This document shows, piece by piece, positions 45,552 to 53,250 of a stretch of DNA of 64,000 nucleotides. Numbering within the stretch: position 1 is the stretch's first letter; the number at the start of each line of letters is the position of its first letter. Position numbers and translations under genes: made by a program. Location: NCBI RefSeq assembly GCF_000619885.1, contig NZ_KK211041.1, positions 143,191 through 207,190 on the forward strand, given 5' to 3'. Below the pieces are notes generated by a model. It was not told the origin of the DNA and did no database searches. It worked only from the letters and a program-made list of their open reading frames with translations. This DNA comes from Balneatrix alpica DSM 16621 (lineage in GTDB: Bacteria > Pseudomonadota > Gammaproteobacteria > Pseudomonadales > Balneatricaceae).

Positions 45552-45792
45552 AGTGCTGTTTTTTGCCAGCTTCCGTGATCAATTAGGGTGTGCTGAATTA
45601 CGCCTGGAATGGCCCCAGGCTGCACCGCTTTCCAGCTTATTGGCGCAGCTGCAAGGCCGCGGAGAACGCTGGCAGGAAGTCCTTGGCCAACCCAATCTGC
45701 TGATGGCCCTGAACCAGGAGCTGGTGGATGGGCAGGCAGAAGTGGTGGATGGCGATGAAGTGGCCTTCTTCCCGCCGGTCACGGGAGGCTGA
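45544..45792 (+). CDS. moaD: Molybdopterin synthase sulfur carrier subunit MoaD
   Basis: An 82-residue ubiquitin-fold protein starting [15 protein letters not shown] and ending FFPPVTGG; the terminal Gly-Gly is thiocarboxylated and donates sulfur to cPMP. It overlaps moaC by 8 bases and precedes moaE by 2. Confidence 0.94.
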   Translation: MIKVLFFASFRDQLGCAELRLEWPQAAPLSSLLAQLQGRGERWQEVLGQPNLLMALNQELVDGQAEVVDGDEVAFFPPVTGG

Positions 45793-45794
45793 AG

Positions 45795-46253
45795 ATGGAA
45801 CCTGTACAGGTTACCTTTGCCCCTCTTGATCCCCAGGCGCTCTGTGCCCCCCTGTATGGCAATCCGAAAACCGGTGCCGTGGTCAGCTTTAGTGGTCTGG
45901 TGCGGGATTTTAATGAGCGGCCGGAGGTCAGCACCCTCACCCTGGAACATTACCCTGGCATGACGGAAAAGGTGCTGGAGAAAATCCGCCAACAGGCGCT
46001 TACCCGTTGGCCTTTGCAGCAGGTGATCATCGCCCACCGCGTGGGACCGATGCAGCCCACCGAAGTCATCGTAGTGGTGGCGGTGGCTGCCAGCCATCGT
46101 GCCGATGCCTTTGCCGCCTGTGCCTATGTGATGGATATTCTGAAAACCCAGGCGCCGTTCTGGAAGAAGGAAGATACCGACCAGGGCAGCTACTGGGTGG
46201 ATGCGCGGGAGTCCGATACGGAGGCAGCCAAGCGCTGGATGAAGCATGACTGA
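45795..46253 (+). CDS. moaE: Molybdopterin synthase catalytic subunit MoaE
   Basis: A 152-residue protein with GAVVSFSGLVRDFNE, LTLEHYPGMTEK, IIAHRVGPMQPTEVIVVVAVAASHRADAF and the catalytic Lys region TQAPFWKKED. With MoaD it forms molybdopterin from cPMP. It overlaps mobA by 8 bases. Confidence 0.95.
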   Translation: MEPVQVTFAPLDPQALCAPLYGNPKTGAVVSFSGLVRDFNERPEVSTLTLEHYPGMTEKVLEKIRQQALTRWPLQQVIIAHRVGPMQPTEVIVVVAVAASHRADAFAACAYVMDILKTQAPFWKKEDTDQGSYWVDARESDTEAAKRWMKHD

Positions 46254-46836
46254 GGCCAGCGCAACGCAACGAGTGGGGCTGATATTGGCCGGTGGTGCCG
46301 GGCGCCGGGTCGGCGGTCAAGATAAGGGCCTGCTGCGTTGGCAGGGACAGCCCCTGGTGAGCTATCCGGCAACAGCAATCCGTCCATTGGTGGATGAGTT
46401 ATGGATCAGCTGTAACCGCAACCCGTCGCAGTATCAGCCCTATGCTGATCGCTTGTTGCAAGATGAGGAACCTGCCGAAACCTACGCAGGCCCCCTGGCA
46501 GGCATCTGTGCTGCCTTGCCACAACTTGCTGATTCGGTACAGGTGTTGCTGCTGAGCCCCTGCGATACCCCCGGCATGAGCCCAGCCCATTGGCAGCGGT
46601 TTGTCCTGCAGGCACAGGCCAATCCCCAGCGCTGGCATTATCTACACAGCGAGGCGGGCAGCCACTACCTGCATGCCTGGATTCCGCGGGCCTATTGGCC
46701 GCTGTTACTGGACTTTTACCGCAGTGGTGAGCGGGCGATGCATCGCCTGTTGGCACAGTTGCCCGAACCCGCTTTAACCGTGGAGATGGATGAGCAGGCG
46801 CTGCTGAATCTGAACCAGATGCCCACCGAAGCCTAG
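46246..46836 (+). CDS. mobA: Molybdenum cofactor guanylyltransferase MobA
   Basis: A 196-residue nucleotidyltransferase with LILAGGAGRRVGGQDKGLLRWQGQPLV at the start, AGPLAGICAAL and LLSPCDTPGMSP. It adds GMP to Mo-molybdopterin to make the bis-MGD cofactor used by DMSO-reductase-family enzymes such as NarG and NapA. Last gene of the operon; convergent with the Lrp-type gene 21 bases away. Confidence 0.93.
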   Translation: MTEASATQRVGLILAGGAGRRVGGQDKGLLRWQGQPLVSYPATAIRPLVDELWISCNRNPSQYQPYADRLLQDEEPAETYAGPLAGICAALPQLADSVQVLLLSPCDTPGMSPAHWQRFVLQAQANPQRWHYLHSEAGSHYLHAWIPRAYWPLLLDFYRSGERAMHRLLAQLPEPALTVEMDEQALLNLNQMPTEA

Positions 46837-46857
46837 CGGCTGTCTGCACCGTCAGGC

Positions 46858-47292
46858 TTAAAGATTGCGGATATATTCCGCCAGGGTGACATGGGTCTTG
46901 ACCCGGCCTACGCCGGGTATCTTCACAATCTGTTCGCGCAGGCGCTGTAGCGCCTCCATTGAACTGGTCTGCACCAGCAGCATCATATCGGTTTCACCGG
47001 ACACCCCATGGCACAGCTTGATCTCCGGCAGCTGGCGCAAGCGTGCCGCCATATCGGCACAATCAATCTCGTTATAGCTGATCTCGATATAGGCACTCAC
47101 CCCTTCGCTGGCCTCCTGGCTGAGCAACACCTGATAGCCCTTGATCACCCCCTGCTGCTCCAGTTTGCGCAGGCGCTCACTCACCGCCGTGCGGGATAAA
47201 TTGACCTGCTCGGCAATTGCCGACAGGCTCTGGCGCGCATTGGCACGCAGGGCGTTGATAATCAGCTGATCAAACTTATCCAGACTGGGCAT
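46858..47292 (-). CDS. Lrp/AsnC-family transcriptional regulator
   Basis: A 144-residue protein with an N-terminal helix-turn-helix (LIINALRANARQSLSAIAEQVNLSRTAVSERLRKLEQQGVIKGY) and a C-terminal RAM (ligand-binding) domain. It is divergent from a YjeH-like amino acid exporter and likely controls it in response to an amino acid, the usual arrangement for such pairs. Confidence 0.9.
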   Translation of the reverse strand: MPSLDKFDQLIINALRANARQSLSAIAEQVNLSRTAVSERLRKLEQQGVIKGYQVLLSQEASEGVSAYIEISYNEIDCADMAARLRQLPEIKLCHGVSGETDMMLLVQTSSMEALQRLREQIVKIPGVGRVKTHVTLAEYIRNL

Positions 47293-47406
47293 GGTGTAGG
47301 CTGCAAAGTGGCGGTGAAAGCGGCATTTTGACCGGCATAAGCGTCAGTTTGCAATCCTTGCATGCAGTAAGCTTGGCAACATAATCCGATCAGCAAGGAA
47401 GTGAGC

Positions 47407-48690
47407 ATGAGTCCGCTACAGCCTTCACTAAATTTATACCAGGGCCTAGGCACCCTGATGGCGGCCCTGCTAGGCACGGGGGTCTTTATTGTGCCGGAGC
47501 TGACCGTTAAGGCTGCCCAGGCCGGGGCACTGTGGAGCTGGGCGTTGCTGGCATTGGCGATATTGCCGGTGGCTTTCGTATTTGCCCTGTTGGGGCGCGC
47601 CTATCCCCATGCTGGCGGTGCCTCCCACTACATCAGCATGGCGTTGGGCCAACAGCAGGGACGGCTGATCGGCTGGTTATTTCTGGCGCTGCTCAGTGTT
47701 GGTATGCCCGCCGCGATGGAAATGGCGCTGTGGTTTTTACAGGTGCTGTTGCCCCTTTCCCCCCTGCAAAGCTGGTTGACCAAATTATTGCTGCTGGGCC
47801 TGATGGTGTTGATTAGCATCCAGGGTATTAGCTTGTCCGGTAATGTGCAGGCGGTGATTGCCGCCCTGGTCAGCCTGTTATTGCTGGGCTTGGTGGTTGC
47901 CAGTTGGGGGCAGCCGGTTGCCCCTGCTCGCCAACTTGATGCGTTGCCCTGGCAGGGCTGGCTGAGTATGGCGCCGGCCCTGGCGTTGGGCTTTTGGAGC
48001 TTTATCGGTATTGAGGTGATTGCCCACCTGTCCACCGAGTTTAAGCGGCCTGAGCGTGACTTTCCGCTAGCGCTGATTTTAGGGGTGACTCTGGTGGGCG
48101 GGCTGTACTGGCTTGGCTCCTGGCTGGTGTACGCCTATGCCGCGGACTATCAGGGCCAGCAACCGGCGATGATCTACCTGGTGGAATCCCTGCTCGGCGG
48201 TTGGTTGGGCCAGCATGGTGCGCAAGTGATAGGCAGCTTTGGCTTTTTATCCTGCGTGGCCACCATGAATATCTACCTTGGCAGTGCTTCCCGCCTGTTG
48301 TGGAGCCTGGCGCAAGAGGAACCACGCTTATCCCGTCTAAGCCAGCTGAACCGCTATCGGGTGCCGGCCTGGGCACTCTATAGCCTGGCCTTAATGGCGG
48401 CACTGAGCATCAGCATCCTGACCCTGCTTGGCTTAGATCTGGAGGCGATGATCAAGGCTGCTAACGGCATTATCGTGCTGGTTTACATCCTCACCATGGT
48501 GGCGGGCTGGCGCCTGCTGGCCCGGCGCTACCGGTTGCTATCTCTGCTGGGGCTACTGGTATGCCTGGCACTGGCCTGGACGCTGGGGGCGGCCATGCTC
48601 TATGTGCTGGTGCTCTATCCCCTGTTGATGCTGTTGCAAAAACGTCTGGCGGCGCCCAGTTGGGGCAAGCCTCTGAGTGAGCAAGGTTAA
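47407..48690 (+). CDS. yjeH: APC-family amino acid exporter, YjeH-like
   Basis: A 427-residue membrane protein with about 12 helices. The start YQGLGTLMAALLGTGVFIVPELTVKAA and the HAGGASHYISMALG and SFIGIEVIAHLSTEFKRPERDFP segments follow E. coli YjeH, an exporter of methionine and branched-chain amino acids. The ATG at 47407 has AAGGA 9 bases upstream; a GTG two codons earlier is too close to it. An Lrp-type gene is divergent and LysO follows, so amino acid export is the theme. Confidence 0.82.
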   Translation: MSPLQPSLNLYQGLGTLMAALLGTGVFIVPELTVKAAQAGALWSWALLALAILPVAFVFALLGRAYPHAGGASHYISMALGQQQGRLIGWLFLALLSVGMPAAMEMALWFLQVLLPLSPLQSWLTKLLLLGLMVLISIQGISLSGNVQAVIAALVSLLLLGLVVASWGQPVAPARQLDALPWQGWLSMAPALALGFWSFIGIEVIAHLSTEFKRPERDFPLALILGVTLVGGLYWLGSWLVYAYAADYQGQQPAMIYLVESLLGGWLGQHGAQVIGSFGFLSCVATMNIYLGSASRLLWSLAQEEPRLSRLSQLNRYRVPAWALYSLALMAALSISILTLLGLDLEAMIKAANGIIVLVYILTMVAGWRLLARRYRLLSLLGLLVCLALAWTLGAAMLYVLVLYPLLMLLQKRLAAPSWGKPLSEQG

Positions 48691-48833
48691 GGGCGGTGAT
48701 AATGCGGGAAGATCGCCTTTGGCGGCCGCCCTCATATCAATCACGCTAATCTGGCTTTAATAAAATTAGCTTGGCTGATGATAGCGGGCTGCTATGCTGC
48801 CAACTTTCCTCAGTCTGTTTGGAGTAAGCAAGG

Positions 48834-49742
48834 ATGTACGGCGGCTTCTTATTAATCCTGGCGCCTCTTTTTATTGGCTATCTGTGCAAACTGCCGGAAG
48901 GGCGGTTGCGCCAGAGCATGAATCGCCTGATCGAATATCTGGTGTACCTGATTTTGGCCCTGATGGGGCTGAGTTTGGGGGCGCTGGATAATCTCGCTCT
49001 GCAGCTCAAACAGATGTCCAGCCAGGCCCTGGTGCTGCTGCTTGGTTTGGGGCTGGCCAACCTATTGGCATTAGGGGGCTGGGCACGCTTTAGTGGCTGG
49101 CGTTTACACACAGAGGAACAGGTACAGTTTTCCCGCCTGCATATGCTCAAGGGCTCACTGCAATTGCTGGGGGTGGTCGCCGCTGGTGTGGCCCTGGGTG
49201 CCTGGCTGCCGCTGCCCCAGGGCATGGCTGAACAGGGAGCGGAATATACCCTGATGCTGTTGTTACTGTTTATCGGCTGCCAACTGCGCTCCAGCGGTAT
49301 TCCCCTTAAGCAAATCCTGCTTAATCCACAGGGGCTGATCATTGCCCTGGCGGTGATTGGCAGTTCCTTGCTGGCCGGTCTGCTGATGGCGCCCTACCTG
49401 CAACTGAGCTGGAACCAAAGCCTGGCGTTGGCCTCTGGTTTTGGTTGGTACAGCCTCTCCGCCATTTTGATTGGCGAGGGCATGGGCCCGGTGTGGGGCG
49501 GTGCGGCCTTCTTTAATGACCTGGCGCGGGAGCTGGTGGCCTTGTTGCTGATCCCCATTTTGATTCGTCGCGCGCCGCCGATGGCGATTGGCTACGGTGG
49601 CGCCACCGCGATGGACTTCACCCTGCCGATTATTCAGAAAAGCGGCGGTATGAGCTGCGTGCCGGTGGCCATTGTCAGTGGTTTTATCCTGTCACTGAGT
49701 TCACCGTTGTTGATCCTGTTCTTCCTTTCCCTCGGCAGCTAA
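48834..49742 (+). CDS. lysO: Lysine exporter LysO
   Basis: A 302-residue membrane protein of the LysO (YbjE) type. About eight helices, with SGFGWYSLSAILIGEGMGPVWGGAAFFNDLARELVALLLIPIL and the YGGATAMDFTLPIIQKSGG motif, characteristic of this family. It exports L-lysine and toxic analogues such as thialysine. No lysine riboswitch was recognised in the 143-base leader. GGAG lies before the ATG. Confidence 0.92.
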   Translation: MYGGFLLILAPLFIGYLCKLPEGRLRQSMNRLIEYLVYLILALMGLSLGALDNLALQLKQMSSQALVLLLGLGLANLLALGGWARFSGWRLHTEEQVQFSRLHMLKGSLQLLGVVAAGVALGAWLPLPQGMAEQGAEYTLMLLLLFIGCQLRSSGIPLKQILLNPQGLIIALAVIGSSLLAGLLMAPYLQLSWNQSLALASGFGWYSLSAILIGEGMGPVWGGAAFFNDLARELVALLLIPILIRRAPPMAIGYGGATAMDFTLPIIQKSGGMSCVPVAIVSGFILSLSSPLLILFFLSLGS

Positions 49743-49776
49743 GGTTGCCGTTTTTTTAGCTGCTGCAGGAGCCATA

Positions 49777-50088
49777 ATGAAAACCATCCGTAGCCGTGAG
49801 TTTAGTGCTGAACGCGCCTGGGGGGCGTTGGATATCGCTAATATGAACGGCATCACCACTCGCCTGCACTGGACCGACCAACCCTATCAATGGCACATCA
49901 ACCAGGGTGAGGAAGTCTTTGTGGTACTCGATGGGCAGGTGCGGATGCATTACCGCCAACAGGGGCAAGAGCAACAGGTGCTGCTGCAGGCCGGGGATAT
50001 TTTTTATGCCTCGCTGGGGACGGAGCATGTGGCTCATCCGCTGGGAGTGGCGCGGGTGTTGGTGATAGAGGAAGAGGGGAGTATTTAG
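49777..50088 (+). CDS. Cupin-domain protein
   Basis: A 103-residue single-domain cupin. WHINQGEEVFVVLDGQVRMHY gives metal-site residues His and Glu, and GDIFYASLGTEHVAHPLG supplies the second histidine. Such small cupins bind a metal; the substrate is not known. CAGGAG precedes the ATG by 6 bases. It follows LysO by 34 bases and may share its transcript. Confidence 0.85.
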   Translation: MKTIRSREFSAERAWGALDIANMNGITTRLHWTDQPYQWHINQGEEVFVVLDGQVRMHYRQQGQEQQVLLQAGDIFYASLGTEHVAHPLGVARVLVIEEEGSI

Positions 50089-50118
50089 GGGGATCGTTCT
50101 GCTTGGCTGCATAGTGGA

Positions 50119-50205
50119 TCGTCGGTTGGCAAAGCCGCAGGCGCCTTACAACGGATGCGGTTATGTCGGATGGCGCCACGCTGTGGCTTATCCGACCTAC
50201 GTTCG
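50119..50205. repeat. REP/BIME-like palindromic element, copy A
   Basis: Two adjacent hairpins: GGTTGG..AAAGCCGCAGGCGCC..., then GTCGGAT...ATCCGAC followed by CTACG. The same two-hairpin unit recurs at 50417-50500 and 50921-51005. This is the layout of bacterial interspersed mosaic (REP) elements. Confidence 0.8.
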
Positions 50206-50416
50206 TGGCCAAGTATTTGTGCGAAACGCTAAAGGGGTTCACCTTGCGGGCGAGTAACTCCCCACCCTTGTACCCATGCTCCCGCGTGGGTACACATACG
50301 GATGTTAGATCACTCACCGAAGCTGCATTCACAAGGCGCTGACTCCTGGGGCCGTTAATCGTCTGCCAATTCCGAGTTTGGTTGGATAGGTGTGGTGGTT
50401 GGGTTGCATAGGGATC

Positions 50417-50500
50417 GTAGGTTGGAAAAGCCGCAGGCGCCTTCCAACAGGAGGCGGCTATGTCGGATGACGCCACGTTGTGCTTATTCGACATACGTTC
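50417..50500. repeat. REP/BIME-like palindromic element, copy B
   Basis: Second copy of the two-hairpin unit: GTAGGTTGGAAAAGCCGC, CTTCCAAC, then GTCGGAT and a diverged right arm (ATTCGACATACG). Confidence 0.78.
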
Positions 50501-50773
50501 GTGTCCAAGGATCTGTGCGAAACGCTAAAGGGTTTCACCCTACGGGCGAGTCATCCCACACTCTTGTACCCATGCTCCCGCGTGGGTACACATACGGATG
50601 TTAGATCACTAATCGAAGCTGCATTTATGGCTATAGCTGTCATAGCTTAAATCGGTTGTATTGTTTCACCCTGCGGGCGAGTGACTTTTTTCAAGCGTCC
50701 CTCTTTACCTGTTAAACAAGGTCACCAAAAAGACTGCCCCGCGTCAGCGCAACTTGCTCCCGCTTGGTCTTGG

Positions 50774-50848
50774 TGCGGACGCTTAGATGCGCCATCCAGG
50801 CGCGCTAAGCTGGGCTCGCGTCCTGCTCGCCCCCGCAGTCGCCCTACG
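50774..50848. repeat. 75-bp inverted repeat, left copy
   Basis: Begins TGCGGACGCTTAGATGCGCC and matches the reverse complement of 52389-52463 at 73 of 75 positions (differences at 50839 and 50846). The two copies enclose 1.54 kb that includes REP copy C and the two-domain TIR-like gene. Confidence 0.92.
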
Positions 50849-50920
50849 CGTCCACAAGGCGCTGACTCCTGGGGCGGTTAGTCGTCTGCCAATCCGAGTT
50901 TAGTTTGGCTGCTAGCGGAT

Positions 50921-51005
50921 GTAGGTTGGAAAAGCCGCAGGCGCCTTCCAACAGGATGCAGCTATGTCGGATGGCGCCACGTTGTGGCTTATCCGACCTA
51001 CGTTC
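50921..51005. repeat. REP/BIME-like palindromic element, copy C
   Basis: Third copy, inside the inverted-repeat-bounded segment: GTAGGTTGGAAAAGCCGC, CTTCCAACA, then GTCGGATGGCGCC and TTATCCGACCTACG. Confidence 0.8.
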
Positions 51006-51218
51006 CAGGGAGAACCAACCGAGTGCTTGATAAATATCAGCGTGAGCGATTTTCTACCAAAGTCTGCTTATATCCCTCTGGAATTTTTGGAAAAACTGGA
51101 CGAATATCAGCCTGTTACGGAAGGCGAGCTGCAAGATAATGTGCAATGCTTGGCAGAAAAATGCGTATACGTGCTTTTGACGGAAAAGACCAGTTCTGAA
51201 GTTGTATTTTCTGTTTGA
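50964..51218 (+). CDS. Short chimeric reading frame, possible gene remnant
   Basis: An 84-codon frame whose first 14 or so codons lie inside REP copy C, so its apparent start is repeat sequence and not a native one. The rest (from LINISVSDFLPKSAYIPLEFLEKLDEYQPVTEG) has ordinary soluble-protein composition and AT-richer codons like the downstream gene. It may be the 3' end of a gene cut by the repeat. No family recognised and no ribosome site seen. Confidence 0.3.
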   Translation: MSDGATLWLIRPTFQGEPTECLINISVSDFLPKSAYIPLEFLEKLDEYQPVTEGELQDNVQCLAEKCVYVLLTEKTSSEVVFSV

Positions 51219-51319
51219 ATATCAGTTGCTTAATTTGAAAATATCCGGCTTTGTTCGGGTATGAAAAGCATGACAGGATTAAAATTTACATTTCTAATTA
51301 GAGTGTTGGGGGGTGCTGA

Positions 51320-52198
51320 ATGAAGATTGGAGCCGCAGGATTAATGAAAATCGCGGAAATGATTTGCGGCGATGATCCATTTCGAAGCTTTCCTTACCGC
51401 AGTTCTTCCTATTTAACTCGTTTCTTTGTAGATCTCGATCTTGATTATGTACACGATGGATCAACCCGCCGTGTATGGGTAAATGACGTACTTAAAGAGT
51501 TAAATGAACGCAAAGCGCTCCAAGAGAATATGCCATCTTCGGAAATGAAGAAGGTGATTGAATATCTCTTGCACCCGGACCACTTTTTATTTAATGAAAA
51601 TGTAGACCGAGAAAAGTCGATTCAGGCGGTCGAAACATGCCTGAAAACCTATGAACTAACGGTTGCACAACAATCAAATGGGGTTGTAAAGCTTTGTCCT
51701 GCGCATGGGCAATTTGTATCTTCATCTCACGAAGAGGTTCCTACGGAACAACTGATCAGTTTTAAACCAAGTGTTTTTAATGTTCCGAAAAAGTCCCAAA
51801 ATGAAAAGCTAATTTCAGTGATGATGCCTTTCAATGCCAGCTTTGCTGACACCTATGAGGCAATTAAGCGTGTAGCTGAGTATATGAAGTTGGAGTGCCT
51901 TAGAGCCGATGATATATGGGATAACTCCACGTTTATGCAGGATATATTTGATTTGATTTTTTGTGCAAAGGTCATTGTTGTTGATTTCACGGGCAGAAAC
52001 CCGAATGTCATGTATGAAACTGGAATCGCTCATACTCTTGGAAAAACAGTAATACCAATAACGCAATCGCTAGATGATATCCCGTCAGATCTTGGACATC
52101 ATAGGGCATTGAAGTATTTGCCAAATGGACAAGGCTACAGAGATCTGAGCAACGAGTTATATAAGAGATTAAAGGTGATCTACAAGATCGAAATGTAG
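51320..52198 (+). CDS. Two-domain protein: AbiJ-like N-terminus and TIR/deoxyribosyltransferase-like C-terminus
   Basis: A 292-residue cytoplasmic protein. Residues 1-62 (YRSSSYLTRFFVDLDLDYVH, then STRRVWVNDVLKELN) resemble the N-terminal domain I associate from memory with AbiJ-type abortive-infection proteins. Residues 163-285 form a Rossmann-like domain: ISVMMPF, RADDIW, DIFDLIFCAKVIVVDFTGRN, and NPNVMYETGIAHTLGKTVIPIT with a candidate catalytic Glu233. This pattern is found in TIR-like and nucleoside 2-deoxyribosyltransferase-like proteins that act on nucleotides or NAD. GGGGGT precedes the ATG by 7 bases. Codons are AT-richer than the neighbourhood (AGA, ATA, AAA frequent), pointing to transfer. 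It is the only intact gene between 75-bp inverted repeats. A stand-alone defence effector is inferred, not shown. Confidence 0.7.
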   Translation: MKIGAAGLMKIAEMICGDDPFRSFPYRSSSYLTRFFVDLDLDYVHDGSTRRVWVNDVLKELNERKALQENMPSSEMKKVIEYLLHPDHFLFNENVDREKSIQAVETCLKTYELTVAQQSNGVVKLCPAHGQFVSSSHEEVPTEQLISFKPSVFNVPKKSQNEKLISVMMPFNASFADTYEAIKRVAEYMKLECLRADDIWDNSTFMQDIFDLIFCAKVIVVDFTGRNPNVMYETGIAHTLGKTVIPITQSLDDIPSDLGHHRALKYLPNGQGYRDLSNELYKRLKVIYKIEM

Positions 52199-52260
52199 CA
52201 AGGTGCTGTTGTCGGACTGGTTTTCCGCTGCGCTAGCCGAAAATGCGGGCTTTATATTTC
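52196..52260. other. attC-like remnant after the TIR-like gene
   Basis: Directly after the stop come GCTGTTGTCGGACTGGTTTT and CCGCTGCGCT, text that I associate with attC recombination sites of marine chromosomal integrons, then a degraded right end (GCGGGCTTTAT). The outer 7-base core sites are not conserved, so at best it is a decayed site. Confidence 0.35.
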
Positions 52261-52704
52261 CGAGTTACCAACGAAATCCAGTCACTTTCTATTATTCGAT
52301 TTACTTTAACTCCAGCTACTATTTTCTAATGGTCTAACCCCAATCTAGCCGCGCGACCCTTGCTCCCTTCGTTATCGCCTTGAGGATACGCAGGGCGGCT
52401 GCGGGGGCGAGCAGGACGCGAGCCCAGCTTAGCGCGCCTGGATGGCGCATCTAAGCGTCCGCATTAAGCACCAGTAGACTCAAGAATCAGCGATAACGGG
52501 GGAGACGTTTTTTATCCACCTTTTTAACGATTGGAAAATGCGGGGCACCGGTGAAAGGCGAAATCATTACTTTGCCCACATCGACTAAGTGGCTTGGGTG
52601 CACTGATAAAAATATTAAGAGTGAACCCTGCGACGCTGGTTAGTAAGAAAAGCCTATGCCACTCTTATCAACTCAAAACCCATATCACATTAGACGGTTC
52701 AATA
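52261..52704. other. Non-coding stretch with the right inverted repeat
   Basis: About 440 bases without a convincing gene. It holds the right 75-bp inverted repeat (52389-52463), flanked by AT-richer sequence, and the leader of the GFA-family gene. An in-frame extension of that gene to 52594 lacks family similarity. Confidence 0.6.
52389..52463. repeat. 75-bp inverted repeat, right copy
   Basis: Reverse complement of 50774-50848 with two mismatches. Outside the 75 bases the two flanks diverge. Confidence 0.92.
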
Positions 52705-53121
52705 ATGTATCAAGGCTCCTGCTTATGCGGTGCAATTAGGGTGGAATTAGTCGGCGCAATAACCGATATCATCCATTGTCATTGTTCCCTATGTCGTAAA
52801 AATAGCGGCACCGCTTATGCCACTAATGGCTTTATCAATACCAGTGAGTTTAAGGTGGTTGACCCCCAGAATAAGCTGGGCTTTTATGAGATGAAGCCGG
52901 GTAAAAAGCGGCATTTTTGTACAGTCTGTGCGTCGCCGATCTTTAGCTCGAATGCGGATAATCCCAGCAAGTTAAGAATTCGCTTGGGTATTTTGGATTC
53001 CGCGATTACGGAAAGGCCCCTTTCACATAATTTTGTTTCTTCCAAAGCCTGTTGGGATGATTTGGATGCGCAGTTGCCCCGCTACGATGGCCATGAGCCC
53101 AGCAGGGCGCAGGCTAAATAA
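52705..53121 (+). CDS. GFA-family (glutathione-dependent formaldehyde-activating-like) protein
   Basis: A 138-residue zinc protein with the GFA pattern: GSCLCGAIRVEL (C-x-C), IHCHCSLCRKNSGTAYAT (C-x-C-x2-C), and FCTVCASPIFS (C-x2-C). The family is named for a formaldehyde-glutathione activity, but most members have unknown function. The ATG at 52705 gives the usual N-terminus although its ribosome site is weak. It lies just outside the inverted-repeat segment and is convergent with oppF. Confidence 0.85.
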   Translation: MYQGSCLCGAIRVELVGAITDIIHCHCSLCRKNSGTAYATNGFINTSEFKVVDPQNKLGFYEMKPGKKRHFCTVCASPIFSSNADNPSKLRIRLGILDSAITERPLSHNFVSSKACWDDLDAQLPRYDGHEPSRAQAK

Positions 53122-53185
53122 CGGCTCAAGCGGTATGCGGTGAGGGGGCTGTCAGTTGAGCAGCAAAGGGCAGAGATAGGCTGAA

Positions 53186-53218
53186 ACAAGCCACCCCTCG
53201 GTTGAGGCGGTGGCTTGT
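53186..53218 (-). terminator. Likely terminator after oppF
   Basis: Long stem ACAAGCCACC / GGTGGCTTGT extended inward by CCTC/GAGG. On the minus strand it is followed by TTTC, a weak T-run. It lies 30 bases after the oppF stop. Confidence 0.55.
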
Positions 53219-53250
53219 CGAGCCTTAACCCGCAGAAGCAGGCCGCGCAC

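Larger units (their letters stand above)
50119..50625. repeat. Imperfect ~200-bp tandem duplication containing REP units
   Basis: The block from 50119 to about 50324 recurs at 50417-50625 with scattered differences. Shared parts are the REP unit, GTGCGAAACGCTAAA, TTGTACCCATGCTCCCGCGT and ATACGGATGTTAGATCAC. A further shared piece, ACAAGGCGCTGACTCCTGGG, occurs at 50330 and 50864. No convincing gene is seen in 50089-50963; the short open frames here are repeat-derived. Confidence 0.75.

Noticed and set aside
48691-48833. Lysine riboswitch before lysO
   Set aside because: The 143-base leader is too short and lacks the conserved L-box text.
50392-50604. 70-codon frame inside the duplicated REP block
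   Set aside because: Made of repeat sequence, with hairpins and no ribosome site; treated as non-coding.
50774-52463. Insertion sequence or transposon
   Set aside because: No transposase gene lies between the inverted repeats, and no target-site duplication was found at their outer ends.
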